A stretch of DNA of 64,000 nucleotides from CAVVFX01 sp963747535 (GTDB taxonomy: Bacteria > Acidobacteriota > Terriglobia > Bryobacterales > Bryobacteraceae), in assembly GCA_963747535.1 (NCBI GenBank), contig CAVVFX010000004.1:1-64000 (forward strand), written 5' to 3'. Position numbers and translations under genes: made by a program. The stretch's first letter is position 1. Each line of letters begins with the position of its first letter. Of this stretch, positions 26,359-35,980 are shown piece after piece. Below the pieces are notes generated by a model. That model was not told where the DNA came from, searched no databases, and worked only from the letters and a program-made list of their open reading frames with translations.

Positions 26359-27882
26359 ATGGGACCTGACTTTCTGGTGATAGGCGCTGGCGTTGCGGGT
26401 TTGCGCGCTGCGATCGAGCTGGCGTCCGCCGGATCGGTGCTGGTGATTGCGAAAGACGCGCTTCGCGAGTCGTCGTCGGAGTATGCGCAGGGCGGGATTG
26501 CGGTCGCGCTGAGCGATGACGATGAAGTAGAACTGCATGAACAAGACACGCTCTACGCGGGAGATGGATTGTGCGATCGCGAGGCAGTGCGGACGCTGGT
26601 CGAAGAGGGTCCGGCAGCCATCCAGGAGTTGATCGAATGGGGCGCGGAATTCGATCGCGAGGGCGCGCACCTGTCGTTCACGCGGGAGGGCGCGCACAGC
26701 CGTAACCGCATCCTGCATTCGCATGGCGATTCGACCGGCCGGGAGATAGCGCGCACGCTATACCAGAAGGCCGCCTCTCTGTCCCAGATCGAATTCCGTA
26801 CTTACTCCGCGGTGGTCGATTTGTTGAAGGAGAAGAACGCGATTGCCGGGGCGCTGGTATTCGACGCGAAACGCGGTGAACTCTTGCCGGTGCATGCTCG
26901 GGCAGTGCTGCTGGCGACCGGCGGTCTGGGCCGCGTTTACAAGGAGACCACGAATCCGGATGTCGCGACGGGCGATGGCGTCGCGATGGCCTGGCGCGCC
27001 GGTGCGGACATCAGCAACATCGAGTTTGTGCAGTTCCATCCCACGGCGTTGCACGTCGAAGGCGCGCCGCGCTTCCTGCTGTCGGAAGCTTTGCGCGGCG
27101 AGGGTGCGCGGCTGATCAACGCGGCGGGCGAGCGCTTCATGAGCCGCTATCACGAGATGGGAGAAATGGCGCCGCGGGATGTGGTATCGCGCGCGATTGT
27201 CTCGGAACTGCGCCAAACCGGCGCTCCCCATGTGTTTCTGGATTTGACGCACCGCGAGCCGGAGTTCATTCGGAACCGTTTTCCTCGCGTCTATGAGACC
27301 TGCAAGCGCTATGGCGTGGACATTTCGCACGAGCCTGCACCGGTGCATCCGGCAGCGCATTATGCCATGGGCGGAGTGTGGACGGACCTCGATGGACAGA
27401 CGACGCTCGACCGCCTGTTTGCGGCTGGAGAGGCGGCTTGCACCGGCGTCCACGGCGCCAACCGACTGGCCAGCAATTCACTACTTGAGGGTGTGGTGTT
27501 TGGGGCGCGCGCGGGACGGGTGATGAAGTATTGCGCGAAGGAGCCGTTCCTGCCGGGTCGCGAGCGGCCGGCCATCCTGTTTCCTCGCGCTACAGAAGCC
27601 GAGTTGCGGCAGCTTGCCTGGGACGCTTGCGGGATCGTGCGTGATGCGGCGGGCTTGCAGGTTGCAGTGCGCGCCCTCGCGGCGGATAGCGGCGACCCGC
27701 GTCCTGACGCGTCGCTGACTGCGTTCGATGTACGCAGTATTCATGCGGTGGCGTCGCTGATTGCGCGCTGCGCTTTGTCTCGCGAGGAGAGTCGCGGCGG
27801 ACATTTCCGGTCCGACTTTCCGGTCTCCCGGGAGGAGTTCCGGCGAGCGTCGCTGGTGAACCTGGGCGGTACGGTTGAATGA
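26359..27882 (+). CDS. nadB: L-aspartate oxidase
   Basis: A 507-residue flavoprotein with the FAD dinucleotide-binding motif G9-x-G11-x-x-G14, SSSEYAQGGIAVAL near residue 38, the substrate-site motifs HSHGDSTGREI and QFHPTALH, and FDVRSIHAVASLIARCAL-like C-terminal helices. It oxidises L-aspartate to iminoaspartate, the first step of de novo NAD synthesis, in the cytosol. nadA and nadC are not adjacent. Its stop overlaps the start of the exchanger-like gene (ATGA). Confidence 0.93.
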   Translation: MGPDFLVIGAGVAGLRAAIELASAGSVLVIAKDALRESSSEYAQGGIAVALSDDDEVELHEQDTLYAGDGLCDREAVRTLVEEGPAAIQELIEWGAEFDREGAHLSFTREGAHSRNRILHSHGDSTGREIARTLYQKAASLSQIEFRTYSAVVDLLKEKNAIAGALVFDAKRGELLPVHARAVLLATGGLGRVYKETTNPDVATGDGVAMAWRAGADISNIEFVQFHPTALHVEGAPRFLLSEALRGEGARLINAAGERFMSRYHEMGEMAPRDVVSRAIVSELRQTGAPHVFLDLTHREPEFIRNRFPRVYETCKRYGVDISHEPAPVHPAAHYAMGGVWTDLDGQTTLDRLFAAGEAACTGVHGANRLASNSLLEGVVFGARAGRVMKYCAKEPFLPGRERPAILFPRATEAELRQLAWDACGIVRDAAGLQVAVRALAADSGDPRPDASLTAFDVRSIHAVASLIARCALSREESRGGHFRSDFPVSREEFRRASLVNLGGTVE

Positions 27883-29042
27883 GTAAGCAGGTTCGGCCGG
27901 TCGGGAACCTGCCCGACTGGGCTGCGGGCAGCGCGTGGTCGATATTATGGACCGGACCCGGGATTTTGCTGGCTTCGCTGATGATTGCCTGGGGCGCGGA
28001 GTGCTCCCAGTTCTTCGTCGCGCAAGGCCTGGCGATGGCCATTCTGGCGTGGGTGCAAACCCTGCCGGAATTCGCGGTCGAGGCAGTGCTCGGATTTCAC
28101 CAGCAGCAGGAGTATCTGTTGGCCAATCTCACCGGCGCACTGCGGCTGCTCACCGGTCTCGGCTGGCCGATGATCTACTTGAGCGCAGCCCTCGCCTATC
28201 GGAAACAGCATAAAACCGGCATGGGCAAGATCACCCTGCAGAAGCAACAGTCGATTCAGGTGGTCGGGCTGGTGGTTTGTATGTTGTACGTCTCGGTGAT
28301 TGCGATCAAGGCTTCGCTGACGATCATCGATGGCGTCATCCTGATCGCGGTTTATGCCGCTTACCTTTGGATCCTGCGGCTGGGCCCCACGGTAGACCGC
28401 GAAGGAATTGAGGATCTGAGCGCAATTCCGAAGGCCATCGTGCTGGCGCGCCGTCCGGTGCGGATCGCGGCCATCGCCGGACTGTTTCTGTGTGGCGGCG
28501 CATTGATTTACTTCCTGGCTGAGCCCTTTCTGAGCAGCCTGTTTGCCCTGTCGGCGGCGCTGGGAATTTCCGGGTTCGTCTTCATTCAGTGGGTGGCTCC
28601 GTTCGTGTCGGAACTCCCGGAGTTCTTCTCGGCGTTTTACTGGGCGCGCAATGTGGAGAAAGCGCCCATAGCGCTGATGAATGTGATGTCGAGCAACATC
28701 AATCAATGGACTTTGCTATCGGCAATGCTGCCGGTGGTGCTCTCGCTGGGACACAGGAGCATCGTGCCGCTGGTGTTCGACAGCGAGCAGCGCGTCGAAT
28801 ACATCATGACGCTGGGGCAGCAGTTGCTCGGGCTGATGTTCCTTTTCAATATGGAGTTCGCGTGGTGGGAGGCGGCGGGATTGTTCGCGTTGTGGCTGGT
28901 CCAGTTCGTTTTCTCGGTGGGATCGACCGCGACGGAAGTGCACTGGTGGGTGACGTATGCGTACTTTGCTTGGGCCGCGCTGGAGGGCGTACGGACCAGG
29001 GAACTGAGCGCGTGGACCGCGTTTCGCGAAATGGTGAAGTAG
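27879..29042 (+). CDS. CaCA-like cation/calcium exchanger family membrane protein
   Basis: 387 residues with about 10-11 hydrophobic segments and two inverted alpha-repeat-like motifs: QTLPEFAVEAVLG with NLTGALRLLTGLGW (about 60-100) and SELPEFFSAFYWA with NVMSSNINQW (about 245-280). The Glu of each (LPE) and the nearby Asn correspond to ion-coordinating residues in Na+/Ca2+ and related exchangers. Transported ion is unknown. It is translationally coupled to nadB, an unusual partnership. Confidence 0.75.
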   Translation: MSKQVRPVGNLPDWAAGSAWSILWTGPGILLASLMIAWGAECSQFFVAQGLAMAILAWVQTLPEFAVEAVLGFHQQQEYLLANLTGALRLLTGLGWPMIYLSAALAYRKQHKTGMGKITLQKQQSIQVVGLVVCMLYVSVIAIKASLTIIDGVILIAVYAAYLWILRLGPTVDREGIEDLSAIPKAIVLARRPVRIAAIAGLFLCGGALIYFLAEPFLSSLFALSAALGISGFVFIQWVAPFVSELPEFFSAFYWARNVEKAPIALMNVMSSNINQWTLLSAMLPVVLSLGHRSIVPLVFDSEQRVEYIMTLGQQLLGLMFLFNMEFAWWEAAGLFALWLVQFVFSVGSTATEVHWWVTYAYFAWAALEGVRTRELSAWTAFREMVK

Positions 29043-29096
29043 CAAAGAATTCAGAGTACCTGCCCCACAAACACAAACGTTGGACTTGCAAAGGTG

Positions 29097-29118
29097 GCGC
29101 GGGCGGTTTCGCCTGCGC
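29097..29118 (+). repeat. GCGGGCG/CGCCTGC hairpin repeat (family B)
   Basis: Imperfect arms GCGCGGGCG and CGCCTGCGC around GTTT, preceded by GGTG. It lies between the convergent exchanger-like and hemA genes. Same design as the two copies near 35.9 kb. Confidence 0.55.
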
Positions 29119-29198
29119 ATGTCGAATTTTGCAAGTGCCTCTTTTCAGTCTGTGCCTTTGCCAGTTGCCGCCAGTTGCCGTCGCTGCTCAAGTCCACA

Positions 29199-30464
29199 CT
29201 AGGTGTCGATGTGGAACACCCGGCGGATGGTGGAGATCACTTGCGCGCCTTCCGGATGCCCGGCATGATTGCGTAACGCAGAGATGGGACCGTGGGCCAC
29301 TTTATTCATGATCGCCCGCGTCATCGCTTCGATCGATTCGCGATCGCCCGCGTTGAGATGGCCTAGCTTGCGCAGCGTCTTGGCGACTTCGGCTGACCGA
29401 ATCTCTTCCAGTTGTTCCTGCAGGCTGACGATCGTAGGCGCGACTTCCTGCACGTGCAACCGTGTGATCATCTTCTCGACCTCCGCCGTGACGATCGCTT
29501 CGGCCCGCTCGGCCTCCTTATTGCGCTCTTTCAGGTTCGAGTTGACGACGCCTTGCAGGTCGTCGATGTCGTAAAGGAAGAGATTCTCGAGGTCGTTGAC
29601 GCCGGGGTCGATATTGCGCGGGACCGCGATGTCGACGAGGAACATCGGACGGTTCTTGCGGGCGCTGATAACGCGCTGCATGTCTTCCTTAGTGAGGATG
29701 TAGTCAGTCGCGCCGGTGGAGGCGATGACGATATCGATCTCGGGGAGCATGCTCACGAAGCGGGTGTAATCGACAGCGGTGCCGTTGAAGGCCTGGGCGA
29801 GTTCCACCGCGCGCTGATGTGTCCGGTTAGTGACAAAGATGTGGGCGAGTCCGGATCGGCGAAGGTGACGGACCGCGAGTTCCGACATCTTGCCGCTGCC
29901 GATGATCATCGTCGACTTGCCGGAGAGGTTGCCGAAGATCTTCCGCGCCAGTTCGACAGCAGCGTAGCTGACCGAGACCGCCATCTGTCCGATGCCGGTT
30001 TCGGAACGGACGCGCTTGGCGGTTTTGAAGGCGCTGGTGAGCACGCTGTCGAGGAGTCCGCCGACTACGCCCTCACCCCGAGCAGCGGCGTAGGCCTGTT
30101 TCATCTGGCCGAGAATCTGGGGCTCGCCGAGAATCATGGAGTCGAGGCTGGCGGCCACGCGGAACATGTGGCGGATGGCTTCCGTGCCCTCGAAGGTGTA
30201 GAATTGCGGACCGAGAGTTGCGCAATCGACGTGGTGGGTTGCGGCAATGAAAGACCGGACCGCCTCCAAGGCGTCAACGTTGTCCTCCGCGGTGAGTGAA
30301 ATCTCGACGCGGTTGCAGGTGGAGAGGATGACGGCTTCGTTGATTCCGTGTTGTGCTGCGAGATCCTGCAGAGCGGCATTCAGGCGGCCTTCCGGAAAGG
30401 CCAGCTTTTCGCGGACCTCGACGGGTGCGGTTCGGTGACTGACGCCCGCAAGCAGAAGTTTCAT
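29199..30464 (-). CDS. hemA: Glutamyl-tRNA reductase
   Basis: A 421-residue protein with the HemA N-terminus GVSHRTAPVEVREKLAF, catalytic nucleophile Cys50 (STCNRVEIS), NADPH domain around IIGSGKMSELAVRHL, and a C-terminal dimerisation domain with long helices. It reduces glutamyl-tRNA to glutamate-1-semialdehyde, the first committed step of tetrapyrrole synthesis. I use the ATG at 30464 (MKLLLAG), which overlaps the stop of the ccsA-like gene; the 30500 ATG adds 12 unrelated residues. The ccsA/hemX-hemA order is common and links haem supply to cytochrome c assembly. Confidence 0.94.
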   Translation of the reverse strand: MKLLLAGVSHRTAPVEVREKLAFPEGRLNAALQDLAAQHGINEAVILSTCNRVEISLTAEDNVDALEAVRSFIAATHHVDCATLGPQFYTFEGTEAIRHMFRVAASLDSMILGEPQILGQMKQAYAAARGEGVVGGLLDSVLTSAFKTAKRVRSETGIGQMAVSVSYAAVELARKIFGNLSGKSTMIIGSGKMSELAVRHLRRSGLAHIFVTNRTHQRAVELAQAFNGTAVDYTRFVSMLPEIDIVIASTGATDYILTKEDMQRVISARKNRPMFLVDIAVPRNIDPGVNDLENLFLYDIDDLQGVVNSNLKERNKEAERAEAIVTAEVEKMITRLHVQEVAPTIVSLQEQLEEIRSAEVAKTLRKLGHLNAGDRESIEAMTRAIMNKVAHGPISALRNHAGHPEGAQVISTIRRVFHIDT

Positions 30465-31276
30465 TGCAACAAATCCTGCAAATGAGAGTGCGCGTACCAT
30501 GTCACCGCGGAGCAGAGTAACGCCGCGATGGAGAGAATGGCGGTCTTACGGCCGCGCCATCCGGCCGCCACACGGAAAAAGACCAGGGCGAGATAGAACG
30601 CCCACGTGATGAAGGCCATTTCTATACGGGGATCGGCGATCCAGTGCACGCCGGAATCGAGGAAGCCCCAGATGCTGCCGGCGACGATGCCTCCGGTGAT
30701 GAAGATGAAGCCTGCGCCGAGAGAGCGGGCGACCAGGTCGTCGAGAGTGCCGAGCGCGGGGAGGCGATAGTAGAAGCCGTGGGGACGCTTGCGCTTCAGT
30801 TCGCGTTCCTGGAAGAGATAAGCGATCGCGGCGACGGCGGTGACGACCAGGGCGGCATAGCCAAGCAGCGCGAAGATGACATGCGAGATCAGCCAGACGC
30901 TGCGTAGCGCGGGGCTGTTCATGGCCGTCCAGGGTTTGCTGAGCGAGGCCACCATAGTCATGACGAATACCAACGGGAAGATGAAGACGCTCAGGGTTTC
31001 GGTCTTATAGCGGTAGTACACGGCGAGGAATGCTGCGCCGAGAATCCAGGCGCAAAGCGACATGGTTTCGAAGAAGTTGTTGACCGGACATTGGCCCTCG
31101 GCCAGTCCCTGTTCGACGATGGAGACCAGGTGGAAAACCGAGCCGAGCGCAAAGCCACCCAAGGCGACGCGGAAGAGGCGTTCGCGCCTGCGGACAACGG
31201 TGAGTACGGCGTGGAGCAGGCCTAGTGAATAAAGCAGGGCAGCTACTCGGAGCCAGAGCGTGCTGGTCGCGGCCAT
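30461..31276 (-). CDS. CcsA/HemX-like cytochrome c assembly membrane protein
   Basis: 271 residues with eight hydrophobic segments and CcsA/ResC/HemX motifs: FHLVSIVEQG, CPVNNFFETMSLCAW, LRSVWLISHVIFALLGYAAL and a late GSIWGFLDSGVHWIADPRI (WWD-like, degenerate). The conserved His of the family (FHLVS, LISHV) are kept. It is directly coupled to hemA. A HemX function (limiting HemA abundance) or a haem-handling role are both possible; the short length favours HemX. Confidence 0.82.
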   Translation of the reverse strand: MAATSTLWLRVAALLYSLGLLHAVLTVVRRRERLFRVALGGFALGSVFHLVSIVEQGLAEGQCPVNNFFETMSLCAWILGAAFLAVYYRYKTETLSVFIFPLVFVMTMVASLSKPWTAMNSPALRSVWLISHVIFALLGYAALVVTAVAAIAYLFQERELKRKRPHGFYYRLPALGTLDDLVARSLGAGFIFITGGIVAGSIWGFLDSGVHWIADPRIEMAFITWAFYLALVFFRVAAGWRGRKTAILSIAALLCSAVTWYAHSHLQDLLQ

Positions 31277-31386
31277 TTCTGTTCTTTCCTTTAGTATACG
31301 GGGCCGGATGATACCAGGGAGGTATCGGGTGCGATGCCTCTATTCTATGGGACCGCTTGGTAACAGCTCAACCTCGTCCACGCAAC

Positions 31387-34300
31387 TTACCAGAGCAGTT
31401 TGAATCCGAATTGAATCTGCCGTGAGGTCGTCGCCGTGCTGGTGATGATGCCCGCCGTGGGAGAAACACCGGTCGGCGTAAAGGTCACTGCGTTCGGCGT
31501 ATTGAAGTTAGGATGGTTCAGGATATTGAAGAACTCCGCGCGAAACTGCAGATTGAGTCTTTCATGAATGGGCGTGTCCTTCAGTAGTGAAAAATCCCAA
31601 GTAGCGAGACCGGGACCGATTAGCGTGTCTCTCCCGAGATTCCCGGCAAAGCCGCTGGCGTTCGGAGGCGCCAGGAATGCAGCCGGATTGAACCACTGAT
31701 TCGGGGTGCCCAGAATCACCGGACCGCTGAACGCCGGATTTACGAACGGGCGTACGGGATTGCGTGTATCGCCGCTGTTGGTAGGGTTGTAGCTGAGTTG
31801 AGGGGTAAACGGAAAGCCACCTTGCAGCGTCACGATCGTGTTGACCGTCCAGCCGCGTGCCATGATGTTTCCGGTCTTAAAAGGCAACGCATAGCTGGCA
31901 TTGATCACGCCCACATTCCGGACGTCGAAATTCGCCAGGCCCTTATCTGCTTTGAGATTGAATGGATTCGAAAGCAGCGCCGGCTCTCCACCCGAAGCTG
32001 TGGCGTTCAGTGAGTCTCCGTCATCGATGGTCTTCGACCAGGTATACACGCCGCGCAGTACGAAGCCGCCGCTGAAGCGATGGTTCAGATCCACCTGCAA
32101 CGCGTTGTAAGTACTGTCGCCTTCCGAAAAATAGGTCCAGGTATTGGCGATCGCGGCATTCGGCTTGGTTGCCGTCGGAACATAGTAGGTCCCGGCGGGA
32201 ACCGGCGTGCCGGCGATACCTGCCGGAAAGTTGGAGGGATAGTTTGCCGGACACGGAGCGGTCGGACAAATCACGGGAAAAGGCTCGTTCGCGTCGACGC
32301 CGACAATCTCGTGAAATCCATGGTTGCCAACATACCCGACGGTGAGGGAGGTGTTGGCCGTCAGTTCCTGCTGAACGCGAAACGACCAGGTCACCAGTGT
32401 CGGCGTTTTCAAATCCGGCTGAACACCGCCGGGAACAAGCTTTGCGGTAGCTGGAACCGGGGCAGTCGGGGAGACCGGGAGGGAAGAGACCGGGACCGTC
32501 GGAAGGCTGTAGGTTGGATTAAACGGTGCATTCTGGTCGGTGCGGTAGCCCAGCGCGTCCTGCAAGTCGTTGTACATGCCGAACCCCGCGCGGATCACGG
32601 TCGTGTGCTTGTAGTTGAAAGGACTCCACGCCAGGCCAACTCGCGGCCGGGGCAAGAACTTCGCATTGTTCTGAGTGAATGCCGAGGTGCCGATGTTCGG
32701 TTGCGTGTTGATGATGCTATTCGTGAAAGTATAGGTGGACGCGCGCCCAAAGACCTCGTTCCACCCGGTCGTATATTCGTCCCGAAAACCGAACGACAAC
32801 GCCAGCTTTGGACTGATTCGCAACACGTCCTCGGCGTAAAACGCCCCGAACCATGACCGCCAGCCTAGCGGTGTCGGCGCCGGATCGTAGAGAAGAGTGG
32901 CGACCGTGCCCTGCAGGAAAGTCTGCAGACTCGTGAATGTCGCCTGTCCGTATTGACTGAGCGCCAGATTCTCGTTCGACCGCAGCCGTTGGAACCAGGC
33001 TCCGAAGCTGAACTGGTTCCGGCCCACCGTGACCGAGACACGATCCTCATAGGTGAACAGATTGCGGGCGATACTGAGATTGCTTCCGTTGTTACTTCCG
33101 GCCAGGCTCAACTGGGCGGTCGGATTCGACGCCGCGCTGCCGCCAACCACGGCTGCGCCAATCGGCAACCCCGTCAGGAAACCAGGCAGGCTGGCTGCGG
33201 GAGTGCCCGGAGTGGGCTCGCCGGTGAAGTAATAAGCGGCCCGGGAAAAGCCGACGCGCGCCGTATTGAGCAAAGTAGGGGAGAAAACGTGAGTCTCCTC
33301 GATGCTCGCCACCTGTTCCCGTAAGGTTTCCACATCCGTGCTGTACAGGTTGGTGCTGGTCGGCGTGAAGTCAGAACTGTCGTCGATGGTGTACACCGCG
33401 TTCAGCGTATCCTTGGCGGAGAAAATGTGATCCAGCCGAAACGTCCCGAAGTCGTCCCGAATGGTTTGCAGCGGATTGTTGAAGGCTTCCGCGATCCCTC
33501 CGAAGTCGGCTGCACCGGGACTCGGCGCGGGCCACAGGTTGATCAGTGGCGAAACTCCCACGAACGCGAGTCCCGTGGACGGGCAGGGACTCGGCACCGG
33601 GCTGACCAGATTACAAGGCAAATAACCAATGCGGGCGTTATTGTCGGGCACCAGATCCACGCCGGTCTGATGCAGGTGTTGGAGCAGGCCTTCAAAATTG
33701 GCGAACACGAAGGTTTTATTCTTCTTGATGGGTGCGCCCACGGCGCCTCCGAACTGGTTGCGCTCAAAGCCGGGAACGGAAGTGCCGTCGAAGAAGTTGC
33801 GGGCATCGAAGGCATTGTTCCTCAGATATTCGTACAGCGACCCGTGTACCTGGTTCGCGCCGGACTGCGTGACAATCAGAACCTGGGCGCCAGGACGTTT
33901 GCCATACTCCGCAGCATAAGAATCGATCAGTACGTTAAATTCCCGCACTGCGTCAACACCCAGCAACTGCTGGCTGGTACCGCCGGGTTGCATGTTGTTC
34001 TCCGCCGCGCCCGTGAATTCCACGCCGTTCAACAGGAAAAGGTTCTGCTGAGGGCGATTTCCCTCCACGGCAAAATTATTCCCCACCGTCGAATTGGACA
34101 CACCGATGCCGCCGGTCTTCTCCCACGTGAAATTGACCACTCCGGGATTCAGAGTGAGGAGTTCGTCGTAGCTACGCCCGTTGAGTGGAAGATTCTTGAT
34201 CTGATGTTCACCCACCAGTCCTGCTATATCCGCGGTGGTTACGCCCACTAACGGCGCATCGCCGTTCACCGTGACCTGCTGGGTCGACTCGCCGACCTGC

Positions 34301-34605
34301 AGATTCATATCCACGACGGCACTCTGGCCTACAACCAGATGAACACCTGTGCGAACTTGTTCCGTGAACCCGGTTTTCAAGCCGTGAATCTCATACTGCC
34401 CAACCGGCAAAGCGAAGAATTGATAGTGGCCCTGGGCATCGGTTACCGTGCTACGGATCGCCCCGGTATCCACGTTCTTAGCCGTCACGTTTGCGGCGGA
34501 AACTACCGCTCCGGATGGGTCAGTGATTGTTCCTGAAAGAATGGCGGCTACCTGCGCGCAGGCGGATGCCGCAAAGAAAAAAAACAATATCAGACGGGAT
34601 CGCAT
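31387..34605 (-). CDS. Oar-like TonB-dependent outer-membrane receptor
   Basis: 1072 residues: signal peptide (LILFFFFAASACAQ), an N-terminal carboxypeptidase-regulatory-like domain (about 22-105; GTITDPSGAVVSAANVTAKN), a plug (about 120-260; QIKNLPLNGRSYDELLTLNP) and a 22-strand-type barrel to the C-terminus, ending LNLQFRAEFFNILNHPNF and FGFKLLW. The architecture is that of the Oar/SusC-like receptors expanded in Solibacter, which import oligosaccharides or peptides. It is preceded by a good ribosome-binding site, AGGAGG, about 10 bases upstream of the ATG. No SusD-like gene is adjacent, as usual in Acidobacteria. Confidence 0.93.
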   Translation of the reverse strand: MRSRLILFFFFAASACAQVAAILSGTITDPSGAVVSAANVTAKNVDTGAIRSTVTDAQGHYQFFALPVGQYEIHGLKTGFTEQVRTGVHLVVGQSAVVDMNLQVGESTQQVTVNGDAPLVGVTTADIAGLVGEHQIKNLPLNGRSYDELLTLNPGVVNFTWEKTGGIGVSNSTVGNNFAVEGNRPQQNLFLLNGVEFTGAAENNMQPGGTSQQLLGVDAVREFNVLIDSYAAEYGKRPGAQVLIVTQSGANQVHGSLYEYLRNNAFDARNFFDGTSVPGFERNQFGGAVGAPIKKNKTFVFANFEGLLQHLHQTGVDLVPDNNARIGYLPCNLVSPVPSPCPSTGLAFVGVSPLINLWPAPSPGAADFGGIAEAFNNPLQTIRDDFGTFRLDHIFSAKDTLNAVYTIDDSSDFTPTSTNLYSTDVETLREQVASIEETHVFSPTLLNTARVGFSRAAYYFTGEPTPGTPAASLPGFLTGLPIGAAVVGGSAASNPTAQLSLAGSNNGSNLSIARNLFTYEDRVSVTVGRNQFSFGAWFQRLRSNENLALSQYGQATFTSLQTFLQGTVATLLYDPAPTPLGWRSWFGAFYAEDVLRISPKLALSFGFRDEYTTGWNEVFGRASTYTFTNSIINTQPNIGTSAFTQNNAKFLPRPRVGLAWSPFNYKHTTVIRAGFGMYNDLQDALGYRTDQNAPFNPTYSLPTVPVSSLPVSPTAPVPATAKLVPGGVQPDLKTPTLVTWSFRVQQELTANTSLTVGYVGNHGFHEIVGVDANEPFPVICPTAPCPANYPSNFPAGIAGTPVPAGTYYVPTATKPNAAIANTWTYFSEGDSTYNALQVDLNHRFSGGFVLRGVYTWSKTIDDGDSLNATASGGEPALLSNPFNLKADKGLANFDVRNVGVINASYALPFKTGNIMARGWTVNTIVTLQGGFPFTPQLSYNPTNSGDTRNPVRPFVNPAFSGPVILGTPNQWFNPAAFLAPPNASGFAGNLGRDTLIGPGLATWDFSLLKDTPIHERLNLQFRAEFFNILNHPNFNTPNAVTFTPTGVSPTAGIITSTATTSRQIQFGFKLLW

Positions 34606-34691
34606 AAACGAAAGTCCTCCTGGAGTATGTTATGCAAGGATTACATTGTACCGTAAAGAGGACAGTACGGCCCTAAAGGCCTTAGCGACAG

Positions 34692-35789
34692 CTATCCGCG
34701 GACCGTGCGCGAGATGGCGTTCACTACTTTTCGAAACGGAACCAGGTTCCAGTCGTCGAACAGCAGGAGCTCGCCGTCGCACCAGCCGGAATAGAACCAT
34801 CGCGCCAGAATGGCCAGGCGTTCCTGACGTTCCCGCGCAGCAGTCTGAGTCCACGATTGGGCTTCGATTCTCTCCCGCAGACGGCGGTCGAGCGGCACCG
34901 GCTTGCCCTCGCCGATTTCGAAAGTCAAGGGAGAGAGACCGTACCAGTATCCAGCGCGGACGAAGGCGATATCCGCCGTGTGAGGCTCACAGGACGGCGC
35001 CACCACGATGGCATGAAGCTGGTCAACGTAGCGCGCCATCGGGTCGCGGACGCGCATCATCTCTTCAATCTGGGCGGCGCGCTTGTGCTGCCGCGCGGCT
35101 TGTTCGAATTCCATGGCGGCGCTGAGTTGGTCGCGCGACGCGAGGACGCTATCGAGCAGCGATGCGCCGCCAGTGCGCAGGAACTGCGACACGCGCTCGA
35201 CCTCGCCCGCATACTCTTCGCGGCTGACGCCTTCCTGGCATGGCCGCAGACACTTGCCCATTTCGCCATAAATGCATCCGGGATGTTCGGGGGATGGCGC
35301 GAGATCCTCCTGGCAGCGGCGTAGTTGAAAGAGGTCGAGGAATTCGGACTCGAAGTACTCGGCTGAGGCGCGGTTGCGGAATGGCCCGTAATAAAGAGAG
35401 GTCGAGCGGCCGAGGTGCGTGGTGACCTGGCAGCGCGGAAACTGATTACTCGTCAGGATTTTGAGGTAAGGCGGCAGCCGCAGATGCAGGTAGTCGAGGT
35501 ACTCGCCGGGGAAATGTTGCCGCGCCAATTCGTACATCCGCATGCTGGATTCGAGGCGCGAACCGGTAAGCCAGAATTCAATGCGGACGACCGTCTGGCG
35601 AAGGTTGAGCAGACGCGACGGTTTATCCCGTTCACGCAGAAGGCGGAGCAGGCGGCGACGCAACAAACCGGTGCGAGCCAGATAGGGCGCCCCCTCGCGA
35701 ACGAACAAGACGAAGACTGCCGGGCTGTTGGGGACGCTTTCGAGAGCCGCGTCGAGTTGCGCCAGATCCGCCGCGTCAATAGTCTGCAT
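34692..35789 (-). CDS. Short UvrC-like protein (GIY-YIG/UVR domains only)
   Basis: 365 residues resembling the N-terminal half of UvrC: a GIY-YIG-like domain at about 10-90, the linker motif SLYYGPFRNRASAEYFESEF, Cys cluster CIYGEMGKCLRPC near 175, and a UVR motif EFEQAARQHKRAAQIEEMM near 230. The C-terminal RNase-H-like endonuclease and helix-hairpin-helix domains of full UvrC (about 600 residues) are absent. The GIY and YIG tripeptides are replaced (AVFVLF and PYLART). It may be a Cho-like repair nuclease or a non-catalytic relative. Start at 35789 (MQTIDAADLAQ) chosen over 35906, which adds repeat-derived sequence. Confidence 0.8.
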   Translation of the reverse strand: MQTIDAADLAQLDAALESVPNSPAVFVLFVREGAPYLARTGLLRRRLLRLLRERDKPSRLLNLRQTVVRIEFWLTGSRLESSMRMYELARQHFPGEYLDYLHLRLPPYLKILTSNQFPRCQVTTHLGRSTSLYYGPFRNRASAEYFESEFLDLFQLRRCQEDLAPSPEHPGCIYGEMGKCLRPCQEGVSREEYAGEVERVSQFLRTGGASLLDSVLASRDQLSAAMEFEQAARQHKRAAQIEEMMRVRDPMARYVDQLHAIVVAPSCEPHTADIAFVRAGYWYGLSPLTFEIGEGKPVPLDRRLRERIEAQSWTQTAARERQERLAILARWFYSGWCDGELLLFDDWNLVPFRKVVNAISRTVRG

Positions 35790-35860
35790 GTTTCGTCTTC
35801 GTGCCTGAGCCGCGCCGTTCTGAGCCACGACCTTCAGAAGCTGAGAAAAAATCAAAGGCC

Positions 35861-35878
35861 GCAGGCGAAAGCGCCTGC
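35861..35878 (-). repeat. GCAGGCG hairpin repeat (family B), minus orientation
   Basis: Perfect arms GCAGGCG / CGCCTGC with an AAAG loop. On the minus strand a T-rich tract (complement of 35843-35851) follows, giving a terminator-like shape downstream of the minus-strand fusion gene. It faces a second copy at 35913-35932. Confidence 0.6.
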
Positions 35879-35912
35879 GCCACCACTGCAAGTCCTGTGT
35901 AGCCAACGGTGG

Positions 35913-35956
35913 GGCAGGCGGTTTCGCCTGCCTCGGCCGCTTGCGGCCGATTTTTT
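35913..35956 (+). repeat. Double hairpin with T-run (family B, terminator-like)
   Basis: GGCAGGCG-GTTT-CGCCTGCC (35913-35932) is followed by CGGCCGC-TT-GCGGCCG (35934-35949) and a T6 run. On the plus strand it looks like an intrinsic terminator, but no plus-strand gene precedes it. With the copy at 35861 it forms a facing pair. Confidence 0.6.
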
Positions 35957-35980
35957 CTCACCTCCTCGGGGAGCGGCACG

